Shown here piece by piece: positions 1-10,481 of a stretch of DNA of 64,000 bases. The notes under the pieces are model-generated. The model made no database searches and had not been told where the DNA came from. It saw nothing but the letters and a program-made list of their open reading frames with translations. Position 1 is the stretch's first letter. Each line of letters begins with the position of its first letter. The position numbers were made by a program, and so were the translations under genes. Origin of the DNA: Lacticaseibacillus parakribbianus (GTDB lineage: Bacteria > Bacillota > Bacilli > Lactobacillales > Lactobacillaceae); assembly GCF_025490915.1 (NCBI RefSeq), contig NZ_JANQBA010000002.1, positions 62,001 through 126,000 of the forward strand, read 5' to 3'.

Positions 1-1131
1 GGCATGGCCGCCGGCTACTACGCCCAGGTCGCCAAGGAGAAAACGCTGGCCACCATGCGCGGCTACGACTCCGTAATCGACTACCTGCTGGCCGACCAGG
101 AAGTCACCCGCGAGATGTTCGACCGCCAGATCGACGTGATTATGACCGAGCTGGCCCCGGTCATGCGCCGCTACATCGGCCACATCCAAAAGCTCTGGGG
201 CCTAGATCACATCGGCTACACCGACCTGCAAATCGACCTGGATCCGACCTACACGCCCAAGGTCACGCTAGATCAGGCCCCGCAGTACATCAAAGACGCG
301 GTGGCGCCGATGGGTCAGGCCTACCAAGACCTGATCATGCGGGCCTTTCCGGAACGCTGGGTCGACTTTGCCCCCAACGTCGGTAAGGAATCCGGTGCCT
401 TCGCCTCGGCCCCGTACTCGGCGCATCCCTACATCCTGATGAGCTGGAGCGACACGCTGCCGGCGATTTACACATTGGTTCACGAGCTCGGCCACGCCGG
501 GCAGATGACGCTTGCGGCCCAGGCTCACGGGATTTTGGCCGCCAACCCGTCGACCTACATTGTGGAGGGGCCCTCGACCTTCCACGAATTACTGTTGACC
601 CACAGTCTGGTGCAGCAGGCCGAGTCGCCGCGGTTGCGTCGCTTCGCCCTGAGCCGCCTGCTGTCTGATACCTACTTCCACAACTGCGTCACCCACCTGC
701 TGGAGGCTGCCTTCCAGCGCAAAGTCTACAAGCTGATCGACGCCGGTGAGTCCTTCACCGCCACCGACCTCAACCGCATCAAAAAAGGCGTCTTGCACCA
801 GTTCTGGGGCGACGCCGTCGATCTGGACGACGGGGCCCCGGAGCTCACGTGGATGCGCCAGTCGCACTACTACATGGGGCTGTACTCTTACACCTACTCC
901 GCGTCCATGGTGGTCTCGACCGGCGCCTACCTGCGGGTGCAAAAAGAGGGCCAGCCGGCGATTGCCGATTGGCAGCGCTTCTTGGCCCTGGGCGACAGCC
1001 TGGATCCGATCCACTCGGCCCAGGTGGCCGGCGTCGACATCACAAGCGACGGGGCCTTGCGCGACATGATTCACTTCCTGGACGACACCGAGCGCCAGAT
1101 TGAGGCGCTTTCCGCCGAAATCGGCGACTAG
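1..1131 (+). CDS. pepF: Oligoendopeptidase F (M3 metallopeptidase), 3' part
   Basis: The frame is open at the left edge, so only the C-terminal ~376 residues of a roughly 600-residue enzyme are present. PepF is a cytosolic zinc peptidase that trims oligopeptides. The zinc motif HELGH is encoded at 481-495, and a downstream STFHE supplies the probable third ligand Glu. The reading frame ends in TAG at 1129-1131 and is followed by a strong bidirectional terminator. There is an in-frame ATG at 4, but homologous sequence clearly extends upstream, so it is not the start. Confident family call; the N-terminal half cannot be assessed. Confidence 0.93.
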   Translation, partial: GMAAGYYAQVAKEKTLATMRGYDSVIDYLLADQEVTREMFDRQIDVIMTELAPVMRRYIGHIQKLWGLDHIGYTDLQIDLDPTYTPKVTLDQAPQYIKDAVAPMGQAYQDLIMRAFPERWVDFAPNVGKESGAFASAPYSAHPYILMSWSDTLPAIYTLVHELGHAGQMTLAAQAHGILAANPSTYIVEGPSTFHELLLTHSLVQQAESPRLRRFALSRLLSDTYFHNCVTHLLEAAFQRKVYKLIDAGESFTATDLNRIKKGVLHQFWGDAVDLDDGAPELTWMRQSHYYMGLYSYTYSASMVVSTGAYLRVQKEGQPAIADWQRFLALGDSLDPIHSAQVAGVDITSDGALRDMIHFLDDTERQIEALSAEIGD

Positions 1132-1219
1132 GCGACCGGCCGCATCAAGCAAAATTTGGCCGTCACGCCACCTGGCCGCAACACGTTCGGCCGCCGTGTC
1201 AGCCGGCAGAAATCGATCA

Positions 1220-1250
1220 AACCCCCGCCAGCGGCCGCTGGCGGGGGTTT
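1220..1250. terminator. Bidirectional rho-independent terminator
   Basis: A perfect GC stem (CCCCCGCCAGC paired with GCTGGCGGGGG) is flanked by AAA on the left and TTT on the right. It lies between the convergent pepF and flavodoxin genes and can serve both. Confidence 0.85.
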
Positions 1251-1259
1251 GGCGTCGGG

Positions 1260-1766
1260 TCAGTCACCTTCCAATAGGCCGAGGTCGTCCAGCTGCGTGG
1301 CGGCGACCAGAAGCGGCGTGATCGAGGCGGCATTCGGCGGCTGCGGCGCCGTGGCCGAGGCGAAGTACTGCGTCCAGTGAAACACCAGCCGCAGCCGCAC
1401 CGGCAAGGCCTTGGGGTCGACTTGGCCGCGGAAGTAGAAGAACTGCGGTGCCACGGTGCAGCCGGCGAAGCTGTGGGCCCAGACCCGGTCGAGGTCCAGC
1501 TCGCTTTGCGCAAGCATCCCGGTGCCAAACACCAACAGGTGCTCGGGCAAGACCTCCGCATACCGGCGGTAAAAGCGCGAGAAGCCGCTGACCTTCCGCC
1601 CCCACAGCAGGTGGCCGCCGTAGACCACCAGCCGGGCGTTTTGCAGCTCGGTTCGCGTAATGAACTTGCTATCGACGACCTCGCAGTGCAGCTGCCGCGC
1701 AATCCACAGCGCGTACTGCTGGGTGAACCCGGTCTGTGAGGTGTACACGATCAAACACTTGGCCAT
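1260..1766 (-). CDS. Flavodoxin-domain protein (HemG-like)
   Basis: 168 residues beginning MAKCLIVYTSQTGFTQQ, a flavodoxin-type FMN phosphate-binding loop (T-S-Q-T-G-F-T). It resembles the flavodoxin-like domain proteins related to menaquinone-dependent protoporphyrinogen oxidase HemG that are common in lactobacilli, where the substrate is unknown. A longer open frame reaches 1880, but ATG 1766 has an AAGGGAG ribosome binding site a few bases upstream and matches the family N-terminus. Transcribed alone, convergent with pepF and divergent from tpx. Role as a small redox protein is inferred from the fold only. Confidence 0.8.
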   Translation of the reverse strand: MAKCLIVYTSQTGFTQQYALWIARQLHCEVVDSKFITRTELQNARLVVYGGHLLWGRKVSGFSRFYRRYAEVLPEHLLVFGTGMLAQSELDLDRVWAHSFAGCTVAPQFFYFRGQVDPKALPVRLRLVFHWTQYFASATAPQPPNAASITPLLVAATQLDDLGLLEGD

Positions 1767-1901
1767 CCGTCCCGCTCCCTTCGTCTCTCTTTCTGTATTG
1801 TAACAGCCTGCTTTGACACCTTGCCACCCTTGCACACAACTGTCATCAAAATGTTGCTTTTTTGAAATTAAATTGTTCACAATTCGTCACCGGCAGGATT
1901 G

Positions 1902-1910
1902 TGTTATACT
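1902..1910 (+). promoter_or_regulatory. Extended -10 promoter of tpx
   Basis: TGTTATACT is an extended -10 (TG, one base, TATACT) 30 bases before the tpx start. No good -35 is visible, as is usual with an extended -10. Confidence 0.6.
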
Positions 1911-1940
1911 GAAGGTAACGTCACCCATAGGAGGCTAATC

Positions 1941-2438
1941 ATGCAAATCACACGTCATGGCACCCCACTTCAGACCACCGGCGAACCGCTTGGCATCGGC
2001 CACGCGCTGCCGGCGTTCACCTTGCAAGACGCCGCGGGGCGCACCATCACCCCGGCGGATTGGGCCGGCCAATACACCTTGATCAGCGTCGTGCCGGACA
2101 TCAACACCCGCGTCTGCAGCCTATCGACCAAGCGCTTCAACGCCGCAATGGCCGATTTTGAAGGCACCCACTTCATCACCGTGTCGACCAACGCCGCGGC
2201 CGACCAGCAAAACTGGTGTGCCGCAGAAGGCGTCGCCAACATTCAGCTGCTGTCGGATGCCGAAGGCGCATTCGGCCGCGTGATGGGCCTGCTGGTCGAA
2301 GACGGCCACACCGACGCCCGCAGCGTCTGGATCACCGACGCAAGCGGCAAAATCGTCTACCGCGAGCTGGTGCTTGAGCAAACCGACGAGCCGGATTACG
2401 ACAGCGCCTTGGCTTACCTCGAGACCCACAACCGCTGA
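1941..2438 (+). CDS. tpx: Thiol peroxidase
   Basis: 165 residues, the standard length for atypical 2-Cys peroxiredoxin Tpx, which reduces hydrogen and alkyl peroxides using thioredoxin. The peroxidatic Cys lies in the motif D-x-N-T-R-V-C-S-L-S-T, and a second Cys (N-W-C-A) about 35 residues later can form the disulfide. Start ATG 1941 is preceded by AGGAGG at 1930-1934; an upstream in-frame ATG at 1899 overlaps the promoter and is rejected. Monocistronic, with its own terminator. Confidence 0.95.
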   Translation: MQITRHGTPLQTTGEPLGIGHALPAFTLQDAAGRTITPADWAGQYTLISVVPDINTRVCSLSTKRFNAAMADFEGTHFITVSTNAAADQQNWCAAEGVANIQLLSDAEGAFGRVMGLLVEDGHTDARSVWITDASGKIVYRELVLEQTDEPDYDSALAYLETHNR

Positions 2439-2446
2439 GCAGCCTG

Positions 2447-2474
2447 GGCCGCCAACCACTTGGCGGCCTTTTTG
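2447..2474 (+). terminator. Terminator of tpx
   Basis: Stem GGCCGCCAA / TTGGCGGCC with CCAC loop followed by TTTTT. Confidence 0.88.
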
Positions 2475-2585
2475 GTGTCACCGAGCGGCCGCTCACGCCA
2501 ATTTTTCGACCGCTCGCGCAAAAAGCGTGACGGTTGGGGACCCCCGCGGTAAGCTAGGCTCATCAACTTGAAAGCCGGGAAGCTC

Positions 2586-3095
2586 ATGAAAAAATCAAGC
2601 GTTATCGTTAATGGCAAGCCGATTCACGGCCTAGCTGCGCTGCCCATCGCCGGTTTGGCCATCGTGATTGCCGCCGTGGTCTTGGCCGTCGTCGTGCCGG
2701 TGGTGCTGGGGGTGTCCGCCTTGGCCCTCGGCGCGGTGTTGCTGGTGCTGGCGGTGGTCGCCATCGGGCTTTTGGTGCTGGCCTGCGTCCTGCCCTTCCT
2801 TCGCCTGCGTCACGCCACGTTGACCTTCAAGGACGGCGGCGAGTCCAAGCGCTACGTCGTGGCGATCGACGTGCGGCTACGCGACGGCTGGGCGCAGGCC
2901 AAGGGCTACTACCGCGCGGCAAGGCAATCCCTCGGTCGCGCCGACGCCTTCGCCGCGGCGCTGGAACGCTTCGTCACCACCGACTTGTACCCGGTGTTCG
3001 AGCAGGCGCTGGCTGCGCAGTACGGACCGGCCGTCGCCGCCGCGTTCGTTGCGGCCGGCCAGCACTACCAAGTCAACACCCTCACGGCCAACTGA
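2586..3095 (+). CDS. Small membrane protein of unknown function
   Basis: 169 residues. After a short N-terminus (M-K-K-S-S-V-I-V-N-G-K) there is a long Val/Ala/Leu-rich stretch (residues ~15-70) able to form two or three membrane helices, then a soluble C-terminal domain of about 95 residues. Not recognised as a named family. ATG 2586 is the likely start, though only a weak GGGA lies upstream; an in-frame TTG at 2568 is an alternative. It sits alone between tpx and the malate locus and ends just before a bidirectional terminator. Confidence 0.6.
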   Translation: MKKSSVIVNGKPIHGLAALPIAGLAIVIAAVVLAVVVPVVLGVSALALGAVLLVLAVVAIGLLVLACVLPFLRLRHATLTFKDGGESKRYVVAIDVRLRDGWAQAKGYYRAARQSLGRADAFAAALERFVTTDLYPVFEQALAAQYGPAVAAAFVAAGQHYQVNTLTAN

Positions 3096-3130
3096 CCCGC
3101 TCACCCAACACGGCGACCTCGCGCCGCCCA

Positions 3131-3170
3131 AAAAAGCGCCGCCTCCAATTGCCTGGAGACGGCGCTTTTG
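3131..3170. terminator. Bidirectional terminator
   Basis: AAGCGCCG plus CCTCCA pair with TGGAG plus CGGCGCTTTT, with an A-run on the left. It separates the convergent small membrane protein gene and mleP. Confidence 0.85.
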
Positions 3171-3176
3171 AGTTAC

Positions 3177-4151
3177 CTAGAACCCTTGAATCAGGAGCAT
3201 CACGATCGGCACCACGATGGCGAACAGCACCGTCGACAGCGTCACGACGTTGGTGGCGTATTCGACGTCGCCGTGGCCTTCGGTGGCCAAAATCGGCAGC
3301 ACCGCAAGGCCCGGGGCCGAAGCCTGAACGATCAGGGTCTTAATCTCAAGGCTCGGCACGTCGAAGCCGGCGTGAAGGCCGAGCACGATCAGGGCGGTGA
3401 TCAAGGCAGGGGCGATCACGAAGCGGCCGAGCAAGGCGACGATCGAGTCGCGATCGAAGCGAATCGTTTTGAATCCCGCCTTGGCCAGAATAATCCCGAT
3501 GTAGATCAGAGACAAAGGCGTCACCAGGCCGCCGACGTAATCCAGCGTGTTGACGGCAAAGCCCAGCCAGCCGACGTGAACGAAGGGAATGTTCAACAGC
3601 AGGAAGACCAGTGCCACCAGGAAGCCCAACAGGGGCGCCGGCAGCAGCTTTTTCCAGTTGAAGGCGACCTTAGCCTTGCCGGCGGTCGGGTCGTCCCAGC
3701 TCATCAAGAAGGCGCCGAGGGTCCAAGTGGAGACGGTGTTGACCACGTAGTACATCAGAAAGTACGGGGTCGCCTGGTCGCCGAACAGCGCGAGGTTGAG
3801 CGGCAGGCCGATAAAGATGGTGTTGGCGTTGACGAACATGTTGATGAAGGTGCCGCGCCGCCCCGGGCGAATCTTGAGGAGGCGGACCAGCAAAAAGGCG
3901 ATCAGGTAGCCTAAAATTACGGCGCCGAAGCCGTACAGCAAACCGGAGCTCAGGCTCACCAGCTTCTTGAGCGTCAGCCGCTCCAGCACTGAGATAAAGA
4001 TGGAGGCCGGCAGCGCGACTTTCATTAAGAGCTTGCTGATGGTGCCGCCGAACGCGTCGTCGAACCAATTGTTGCGTTGCAGCAGGTAGCCCAAGGCGAT
4101 GATCAAGACAATGGTCAAAATGCTTTGGACCGAAGTGTATAAAGCAGTCAA
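3177..4151 (-). CDS. mleP: AEC-family malate permease
   Basis: 324 residues, about ten hydrophobic segments, auxin-efflux-carrier (AEC) family. The conserved N-x-N-T-I-F-I-G-L-P segment in the middle is typical. In lactic acid bacteria the AEC carrier encoded directly after mleS exchanges malate for lactate and so conserves proton-motive force. Start is TTG 4151, placed by AAGGAG eight bases upstream. It follows mleS by 20 bp and is clearly its operon partner. Substrate is inferred from context. Confidence 0.88.
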   Translation of the reverse strand: MTALYTSVQSILTIVLIIALGYLLQRNNWFDDAFGGTISKLLMKVALPASIFISVLERLTLKKLVSLSSGLLYGFGAVILGYLIAFLLVRLLKIRPGRRGTFINMFVNANTIFIGLPLNLALFGDQATPYFLMYYVVNTVSTWTLGAFLMSWDDPTAGKAKVAFNWKKLLPAPLLGFLVALVFLLLNIPFVHVGWLGFAVNTLDYVGGLVTPLSLIYIGIILAKAGFKTIRFDRDSIVALLGRFVIAPALITALIVLGLHAGFDVPSLEIKTLIVQASAPGLAVLPILATEGHGDVEYATNVVTLSTVLFAIVVPIVMLLIQGF

Positions 4152-4171
4152 GGTATTCTCTCCTTTGCGGG

Positions 4172-5827
4172 TTACTTCACGATTTCAACGCCTGTCAGCG
4201 GCTGGTACTCCGGGTGCCACTGGCTAGCGGCAACCGTGGCCGCGACATCGGCCACCGGCGCGGCGAGGCCCTCGGCCACCGCCGCTTCGGCCACGGCCAC
4301 CGCGACGGTCTTGGAGAACACATCCAGCTTGTTGACCGGCGGCAGCACCGCGGCGCCTGGCACCGTGGCGTCCAACTGGCCACCCAGGCTGTGAGCGGCG
4401 GCGGAGATCATGCCGTCGGACAGGCGCGAGCTGGCCACGGCGATGGTACCCAGGCCCAGCCCCGGGTAGATCAGGGCGTTGTTGGCCTGACCGATTTCGT
4501 AGGTCACCCCGTCCAAGGTGACCGGGGCGGACGGCACCCCGGTGGCGACCAGGGCCCGGCCGTCGGTCCAGCGAATCAGGTCGGCGGCGCTGGCCTCCAT
4601 CAGCTTGGTCGGATTGGAAATCGGGAAAATCACCGGGCGTTCGGTGTGGGCGGCCATGTCGCGGATAATCGGCTCGGTGAAGGCGCCGGGCTGCGTCGAG
4701 GTACCGACCAGAACCGTCGGGTGAACGGCATGGACCGCGGCCTCCAAGGTCGTCAGTTCCGCAGCGTTAGCAAACTCGCTGCGGGACCGCGCGAACGGCC
4801 GCTGCGCCGGCGTCAGGGTTGGATCGTCGGCGAACAGCAGGCCCTGCTTGTCGACCAGGTAGAAGTGCTTTTTGGCCTCGGCCGGGCTCATGCCTTGCGC
4901 CACGAACTCGTCGTAAACGCGCGAGACGATGCCGGCCCCGGCCGTGCCGGCGCCAAAGCTCATGTAGACCTGGTCTTCCAGGCGCTGCTTGGAGATGTTC
5001 AAGGCGCCGAGCAGGCCGGCCAAGACGATGATGCCGGTGCCTTGAATGTCGTCGTTGAAGGTCGTGATCTGGTCTTTGTACTGATCCAGAATCTCGGCGG
5101 CGTTGTCGCGGCCGAAGTCCTCAAAGTGCAGGTACAGGTGCGGGAACTGGCTCGTGGCCGCCGCGACGAACTTGTCGACAAAGGCGCGGTACGGCTTGCC
5201 GGAGGCGCGGTGCTTGCGCAGGCCCAGGTACAGGTCGTCGTCGAGCAGCGCCTGGTTGTTGGTGCCGGCATCCAGCACCACCGGCAGCACCTGGGATGGG
5301 TCGATGCCGGCCGCGGCGGTGTAGACCATCAGCTTGCCGACGGCGATGTCGACGCCCTGGGTCCCCCAGTCGCCGATGCCCAAAATGCCCTCGGCGTCGG
5401 TGACCACCAGCAGCCGAATGTCGCGACCGTTGGCGGCGTTGGCCAAGGCGGATGCGATGTCGTCTTGCGCGTCGATGCTCAGATAGGTCGCATTTTGCGG
5501 CTCCACGAACAAGGCGCTGTAGTTTTCAATCGTGTCGGCGATGGTCGGGTCATAAACCACCGGCATGAACTCGCTGATGTGCTGGGAGAACAGCTTGTAA
5601 AACAGCACGTGGTTGACGTTGAACAGCTGCATCAAAAACAGCCTTTTTTCAAGCGCGTCGCCCTTGCCGAGGTACTGGGCGTAGGCCTGGGTCACCTGCT
5701 GGTCCAGCGTCTGAACGGCGGCCGGCAACAACCCGTTGAGCCCGTACTCGGCGCGTTCAACCGGCGAGAAGGCGGTGCCCTTGTTCAAAAACGGATCGTG
5801 CAGCAGTTGTTGTGGTGTGTATTTCAT
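4172..5827 (-). CDS. mleS: Malolactic enzyme
   Basis: 551 residues, in the length range of NAD- and Mn-dependent malolactic enzyme, which decarboxylates L-malate directly to L-lactate. Visible malic-enzyme-fold signatures: [15 protein letters not shown] near residue 150, F-N-D-D-I-Q-G-T at 257-264 (metal and substrate region) and the nucleotide loop G-A-G-T-A-G at 292-297. Distinguished from the short (~380 aa) malic enzyme MaeE by length and by linkage to a permease. Divergent from the LysR gene, whose product probably senses malate. An oppositely oriented open frame covering this gene is a composition artefact. Confidence 0.93.
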   Translation of the reverse strand: MKYTPQQLLHDPFLNKGTAFSPVERAEYGLNGLLPAAVQTLDQQVTQAYAQYLGKGDALEKRLFLMQLFNVNHVLFYKLFSQHISEFMPVVYDPTIADTIENYSALFVEPQNATYLSIDAQDDIASALANAANGRDIRLLVVTDAEGILGIGDWGTQGVDIAVGKLMVYTAAAGIDPSQVLPVVLDAGTNNQALLDDDLYLGLRKHRASGKPYRAFVDKFVAAATSQFPHLYLHFEDFGRDNAAEILDQYKDQITTFNDDIQGTGIIVLAGLLGALNISKQRLEDQVYMSFGAGTAGAGIVSRVYDEFVAQGMSPAEAKKHFYLVDKQGLLFADDPTLTPAQRPFARSRSEFANAAELTTLEAAVHAVHPTVLVGTSTQPGAFTEPIIRDMAAHTERPVIFPISNPTKLMEASAADLIRWTDGRALVATGVPSAPVTLDGVTYEIGQANNALIYPGLGLGTIAVASSRLSDGMISAAAHSLGGQLDATVPGAAVLPPVNKLDVFSKTVAVAVAEAAVAEGLAAPVADVAATVAASQWHPEYQPLTGVEIVK

Positions 5828-5938
5828 GTCGTGATCTCCTTTGTGGTTTCGATGAACTCAGCTTACCCCGCCGAAAAAATCATAGTCAAACCGCCGCGGT
5901 GTGATAAACTATTTTTATATGACCAGGAGGTGTCCGGC
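5828..5938. promoter_or_regulatory. Divergent mleS/mleR control region
   Basis: The 111 bp between the two starts holds the inverted repeat ATAAA-CTATT-TTTAT at 5904-5918, which contains a T-N11-A core as expected for a LysR-type operator. A -10-like TATGAT for mleS (minus strand) lies at 5879-5884, about 20 bp away. AGGAGG for the LysR gene is at 5925-5930. Operator assignment is by pattern only. Confidence 0.55.
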
Positions 5939-6824
5939 TTGAACACGCGTGACCTCGATTATTTTCAGAAATTATGCGAAATAAAAAATTTTTCGCAGGT
6001 GGCGCAAAGCTTCGGCGTCACCCAACCGACCATCACCATGGCCCTCAAGCGCTTGGAGGCCCACTTCAAGATCCAGCTGATTGACCGCGACCAAAGCCAC
6101 GGCCAGCTGCGCGTCACCCCGGCCGGGGCCCAGCTGGCGGCCCACGCCGCGGTAATCACCCACCAGCTGGCCGTGGCCGAAGTCGAGCTGGCCCGGGCTC
6201 GCAGCACCAAGATTCAGCTGGGCCTGCCACCGATCATCGGCAGCTTCTACTTCCCCCGCCTGGCGCCGGCGCTGCTTCAGGCCGGGCTGATGGATCGGCT
6301 GCAGACCCACGAGGCCGGCTCCACCCGGCTGCTCGAGGCCCTCAAGGCCGGCCACCTCGACGTGGCGCTGCTGGGCTCCATCGGCCCGTTGGCGGTGGCG
6401 GGGCTGACCGCGCGGCCGCTGGCCAGCGCCCCGTTTGGCCTGGTGGTGGCGCCGAACCACCCGCTGGCCAAGCGCCGGTCGGTGGCCTTTGCGGAGCTTT
6501 CCGAGACGCCTTTTGTCACGCTGTCGGAGGGGTTCGTTCACACCAAGGCGCTGAGCTGGTTCACCCGCACCACCGGCGTTCACCCCAGCATCGTCTACCG
6601 CACCCCGGATGTCGCCATTCTCAAGCAGATGGTCAAGGCCGGCGTCGGAGCGGCGCTGTTGGCTTCGGTCGCGGTCACCCCGGGCGACGGGCTGGTGACC
6701 CTGACCTTGACCGAACCCGGCCAGCCGACCTTCGATATGGCGCTGGTCACCGGCTCACACCTGGTGCCGACCCCCGCCGTCACGCAGTTACTCACGCTTT
6801 TGGCTAATTCACAAGGAGAGACAC

Positions 6825-6835
<11 letters not shown>
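5939..6835 (+). CDS. mleR: LysR-family regulator of malolactic genes
   Basis: 298 residues with an N-terminal winged helix-turn-helix (residues ~3-60, including F-G-V-T-Q-P-T-I-T-M-A-L-K-R-L-E) and a LysR substrate-binding domain. Start is TTG 5939, fixed by AGGAGG eight bases upstream and by the family start M-N-T-R-D-L-D-Y-F. The same frame stays open far upstream across the mleS complement, but that part is not coding. Its position back-to-back with mleS and overlapping fumC by 11 bp argues for control of malate metabolism. Effector identity is inferred. Confidence 0.85.
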
Positions 6836-8204
<1,369 letters not shown>

Positions 8205-8368
8205 GCCGACAGGTGCGGCCCGGCCTGGCGCGGCACGGCCAGGCCGGCCAATGGCTGCTGGTGCCGGGAACAATCGGTTTCTTTTTCGCTTCACGGCGGC
8301 AGCGCTGCCACCGGCGTTCGGCCGGTCGCTGAGGCCACGCCCCGGGCGGTGAGCGGTGCCGGCGGCCC

Positions 8369-8397
8369 TTGACGCGCCAGGCGCGGCCTGCTTTAAT
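8369..8397 (+). promoter_or_regulatory. Sigma-A promoter of the DUF488 / cyclo-ligase pair
   Basis: TTGACG, 17 bp spacer, TTTAAT, ending 21 bp before the DUF488 start. The preceding 160 bp after fumC carry only a GC-rich stem-loop (CCGGCCTGGC / GCCAGGCCGG near 8225-8252) without a T-run. Confidence 0.75.
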
Positions 8398-8418
8398 CGA
8401 GACAAAGGGGGAATGATC

Positions 8419-8772
8419 ATGGAATTCGTACCGGTTCGCATTTACGCCCACAACCAGCCAGAAGGCTACCGCCTGTTGGTGGATCGCGTCTGGCCACGCG
8501 GCATCAGCAAGGTCAACGCGGCCTTGGACGACTGGGCCAAGCAAATTGCGCCTAGCACCGAGCTGCGCAAGTGGTTCGGCCACGACCCAGCCAAGGCCGC
8601 GGAATTCGCCGCCAAGTACCGCCAGGAGCTCGATGCCAATCCCGAGACCCCGACCTTCATCGCCAAGTTGCGGCAGCTGAACGTGCCGCGGGTGCTGCTC
8701 TTGTTCGGCGCCAAGGACGAGACCGACAATAACGCCGTGGTCCTAGCCGGCTACCTGAGGGCACACGCATGA
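8419..8772 (+). CDS. DUF488 family protein
   Basis: 117 residues with the family hallmarks R-V-W-P-R-G near residue 25 and the L-R-K-W-F-x-H-D-P segment. Function unknown; members are small cytosolic proteins. Start chosen at ATG 8419 because the GGGGG ribosome binding site is 7-8 bases away; ATG 8413 would be almost on top of it. The stop overlaps the next start as ATGA, so translation is coupled to the folate enzyme. Confidence 0.85.
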   Translation: MEFVPVRIYAHNQPEGYRLLVDRVWPRGISKVNAALDDWAKQIAPSTELRKWFGHDPAKAAEFAAKYRQELDANPETPTFIAKLRQLNVPRVLLLFGAKDETDNNAVVLAGYLRAHA

Positions 8773-9311
8773 GCGACAAACTTGAATTTCGGCCCCAGCA
8801 GCTGGCCCGGCTCAAGGCCCAGGCCACCCAGACGCAAAAAGACGGCGCGGTGCTGGCCGCTAAGCTGATGGCCATCCCGGCCTGGCAGGCGGCCACGACG
8901 ATCGCGCTGACCGTGGCGAGCCCGATCGAGGTGCCAACCGCGGCCTTGATTGCGGCAGCCGAGGCGGCCGGCAAAACCGTCTACCTGCCCAAAACGATGC
9001 CGCACCGCCAGATGACCTTTCTCGAGGATCCCGGGCCGGCCGGACGCATCACCAGCGCCTATGGCATTCCCGAACCGCCTTACCTTGAGGCCAAGGTCAA
9101 CCAGCAGGTCGACTTGATGCTGGTGCCAGGCATCGGCTTTGCCACCGACACCCACGCCCGGCTGGGTTTTGGCGGCGGCTACTACGACCGCTTCTTAGCC
9201 GGCTACCGCGGCCACACGATCACGCTGGTGCCCAAGGTGATGCAGTTTGCCACCGCGGCCTGGCCGATCAACGATTACGACGTTCCCATTCAAGACCTGA
9301 TTCTCGTCTGA
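8769..9311 (+). CDS. 5-formyltetrahydrofolate cyclo-ligase
   Basis: 180 residues; ATP-dependent conversion of 5-formyl-THF to 5,10-methenyl-THF. The signature P-G-I-G-F...R-L-G-F-G-G-G-Y-Y-D-R-F-L lies at residues ~118-143. Overlaps DUF488 by four bases and ends before its own terminator, so the two genes form a small operon. Confidence 0.92.
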   Translation: MSDKLEFRPQQLARLKAQATQTQKDGAVLAAKLMAIPAWQAATTIALTVASPIEVPTAALIAAAEAAGKTVYLPKTMPHRQMTFLEDPGPAGRITSAYGIPEPPYLEAKVNQQVDLMLVPGIGFATDTHARLGFGGGYYDRFLAGYRGHTITLVPKVMQFATAAWPINDYDVPIQDLILV

Positions 9312-9325
9312 CCGATCCACGCCTC

Positions 9326-9351
9326 GCAGCGGCCACGCCGCTGCTTTTTTG
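9326..9351 (+). terminator. Terminator after the cyclo-ligase gene
   Basis: GCAGCGGC / GCCGCTGC with CAC loop and six T. Confidence 0.88.
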
Positions 9352-9395
9352 TTGGCCGGGTTGCCCCGTCCGACGCCATGAAAAGGAGTCTACTA

Positions 9396-10334
9396 TTGTC
9401 TGCATTCGCCTCAAGTATCGGCGGCGTGTTGGAAATCCTGGTGCTGATCGCGCTGGGCTACGGCATGACCGCCATCGGCTGGTTCGATGACCGCGCCAGC
9501 CGCGTGATTTCCAAGGTGGTCCTACAGGCCGCCTTGCCGGCCTACATGATCGTCACCATCACCGGCAAGTTCACCGCCCATCAGCTGCTGACGCTGCTGC
9601 CGGACCTGCGCTTTCCCGTTTTGTCGATGGCCCTGCTGTTCGGCCTGTCCTTCGGGGTCGCCCGGGCCCTGGCCGTGCCCAAAATGCGCCGCGGCCTGTT
9701 CAAATCCATGTTCTTCAACTCCAACACCGTTTTCATCGGGCTGCCGGTGAACATGGCGCTGTTCGGGCCCAAAAGCCTGCCGTACGTGCTGGTCTACTAC
9801 ATGGCCAACACCACGATTTTCTGGACCGTCGGCGTCTACCTGATCCAAGGCGACGGCCCACGCCCGGCCCATTTTGACCTCAAGCAGGCCTTGGGCAAGG
9901 TGCTGTCCCCGCCGCTTCTGGGCTTCATCGTCGGCGTCGTGATGGTGCTGCTACACATCCAGCTGCCGCAGTTTCTGATGGCCGATCTCACCTACGTCGG
10001 CAACCTGACCATCCCCGGCTCGATGTTCTTCATCGGCATCGCGATGCACCAGGCGGGAATCACCAACATTCGCTTCGACCGCGAGCTGTTGGGCATCTGC
10101 GCCGGCCGCTTCGTCATCGCCCCGCTTCTGATGGCGGCCCTGGTCGCCTTCGCCCCGGTGCCGACGCTGATGAAGCAAGTCTTCATCCTGCAATCGGCGA
10201 TGCCGGTGATGACCAACGCCCCGGTCGTCGCCAAGCTCTACGGTGCCGACGCGAACAACGCCGCCATCACCGTCACCGCCACCACCCTGCTGTCGATGGT
10301 CGCCATCCCAATCATCATGGTGTTGGTGCAGTAG
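9396..10334 (+). CDS. AEC-family transporter (second copy)
   Basis: 312 residues, about ten membrane segments, with N-x-N-T-V-F-I-G-L-P as in the mleP product. The start is decided by the ribosome binding site: AAAAGGAG is followed seven bases later by TTG 9396 (M-S-A-F-A). An in-frame ATG at 9378 overlaps that ribosome binding site and is rejected. Unlike mleP it has no enzyme neighbour, so the organic acid transported is unknown. Ends 97 bp before a terminator shared with lexA. Confidence 0.85.
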   Translation: MSAFASSIGGVLEILVLIALGYGMTAIGWFDDRASRVISKVVLQAALPAYMIVTITGKFTAHQLLTLLPDLRFPVLSMALLFGLSFGVARALAVPKMRRGLFKSMFFNSNTVFIGLPVNMALFGPKSLPYVLVYYMANTTIFWTVGVYLIQGDGPRPAHFDLKQALGKVLSPPLLGFIVGVVMVLLHIQLPQFLMADLTYVGNLTIPGSMFFIGIAMHQAGITNIRFDRELLGICAGRFVIAPLLMAALVAFAPVPTLMKQVFILQSAMPVMTNAPVVAKLYGADANNAAITVTATTLLSMVAIPIIMVLVQ

Positions 10335-10431
10335 ACCAGGGCGAAGCCAGGCGAACTGAGCGAACCGAGTAGCGTGGCGGAGCCCGACGATCCAGGGCGA
10401 ACTTAGCGACCCCCCGCCATCACGTCACGAA

Positions 10432-10474
10432 AAAACGTCTGCCTTCCTGCATCACGCAAGAAGACAGACGTTTT
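10432..10474. terminator. Bidirectional terminator between AEC gene and lexA
   Basis: AAAACGTCTG continuing through a 19-bp arm that pairs with the other arm at 17 positions, loop ATCAC, ending in GTTTTG. Confidence 0.85.
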
Positions 10475-10481
10475 GTTTGGC

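Noticed and set aside
4214-5938. A long plus-strand open frame continuous with the LysR gene
   Set aside because: It lies opposite mleS and reflects high-GC codon bias; its His/Gly/Val/Gln-rich content is typical of antisense frames. Only 5939-6835 has a ribosome binding site and family similarity.
8225-8252. GC-rich stem-loop after fumC as terminator
   Set aside because: No T-run follows on either strand, so intrinsic termination is not supported.
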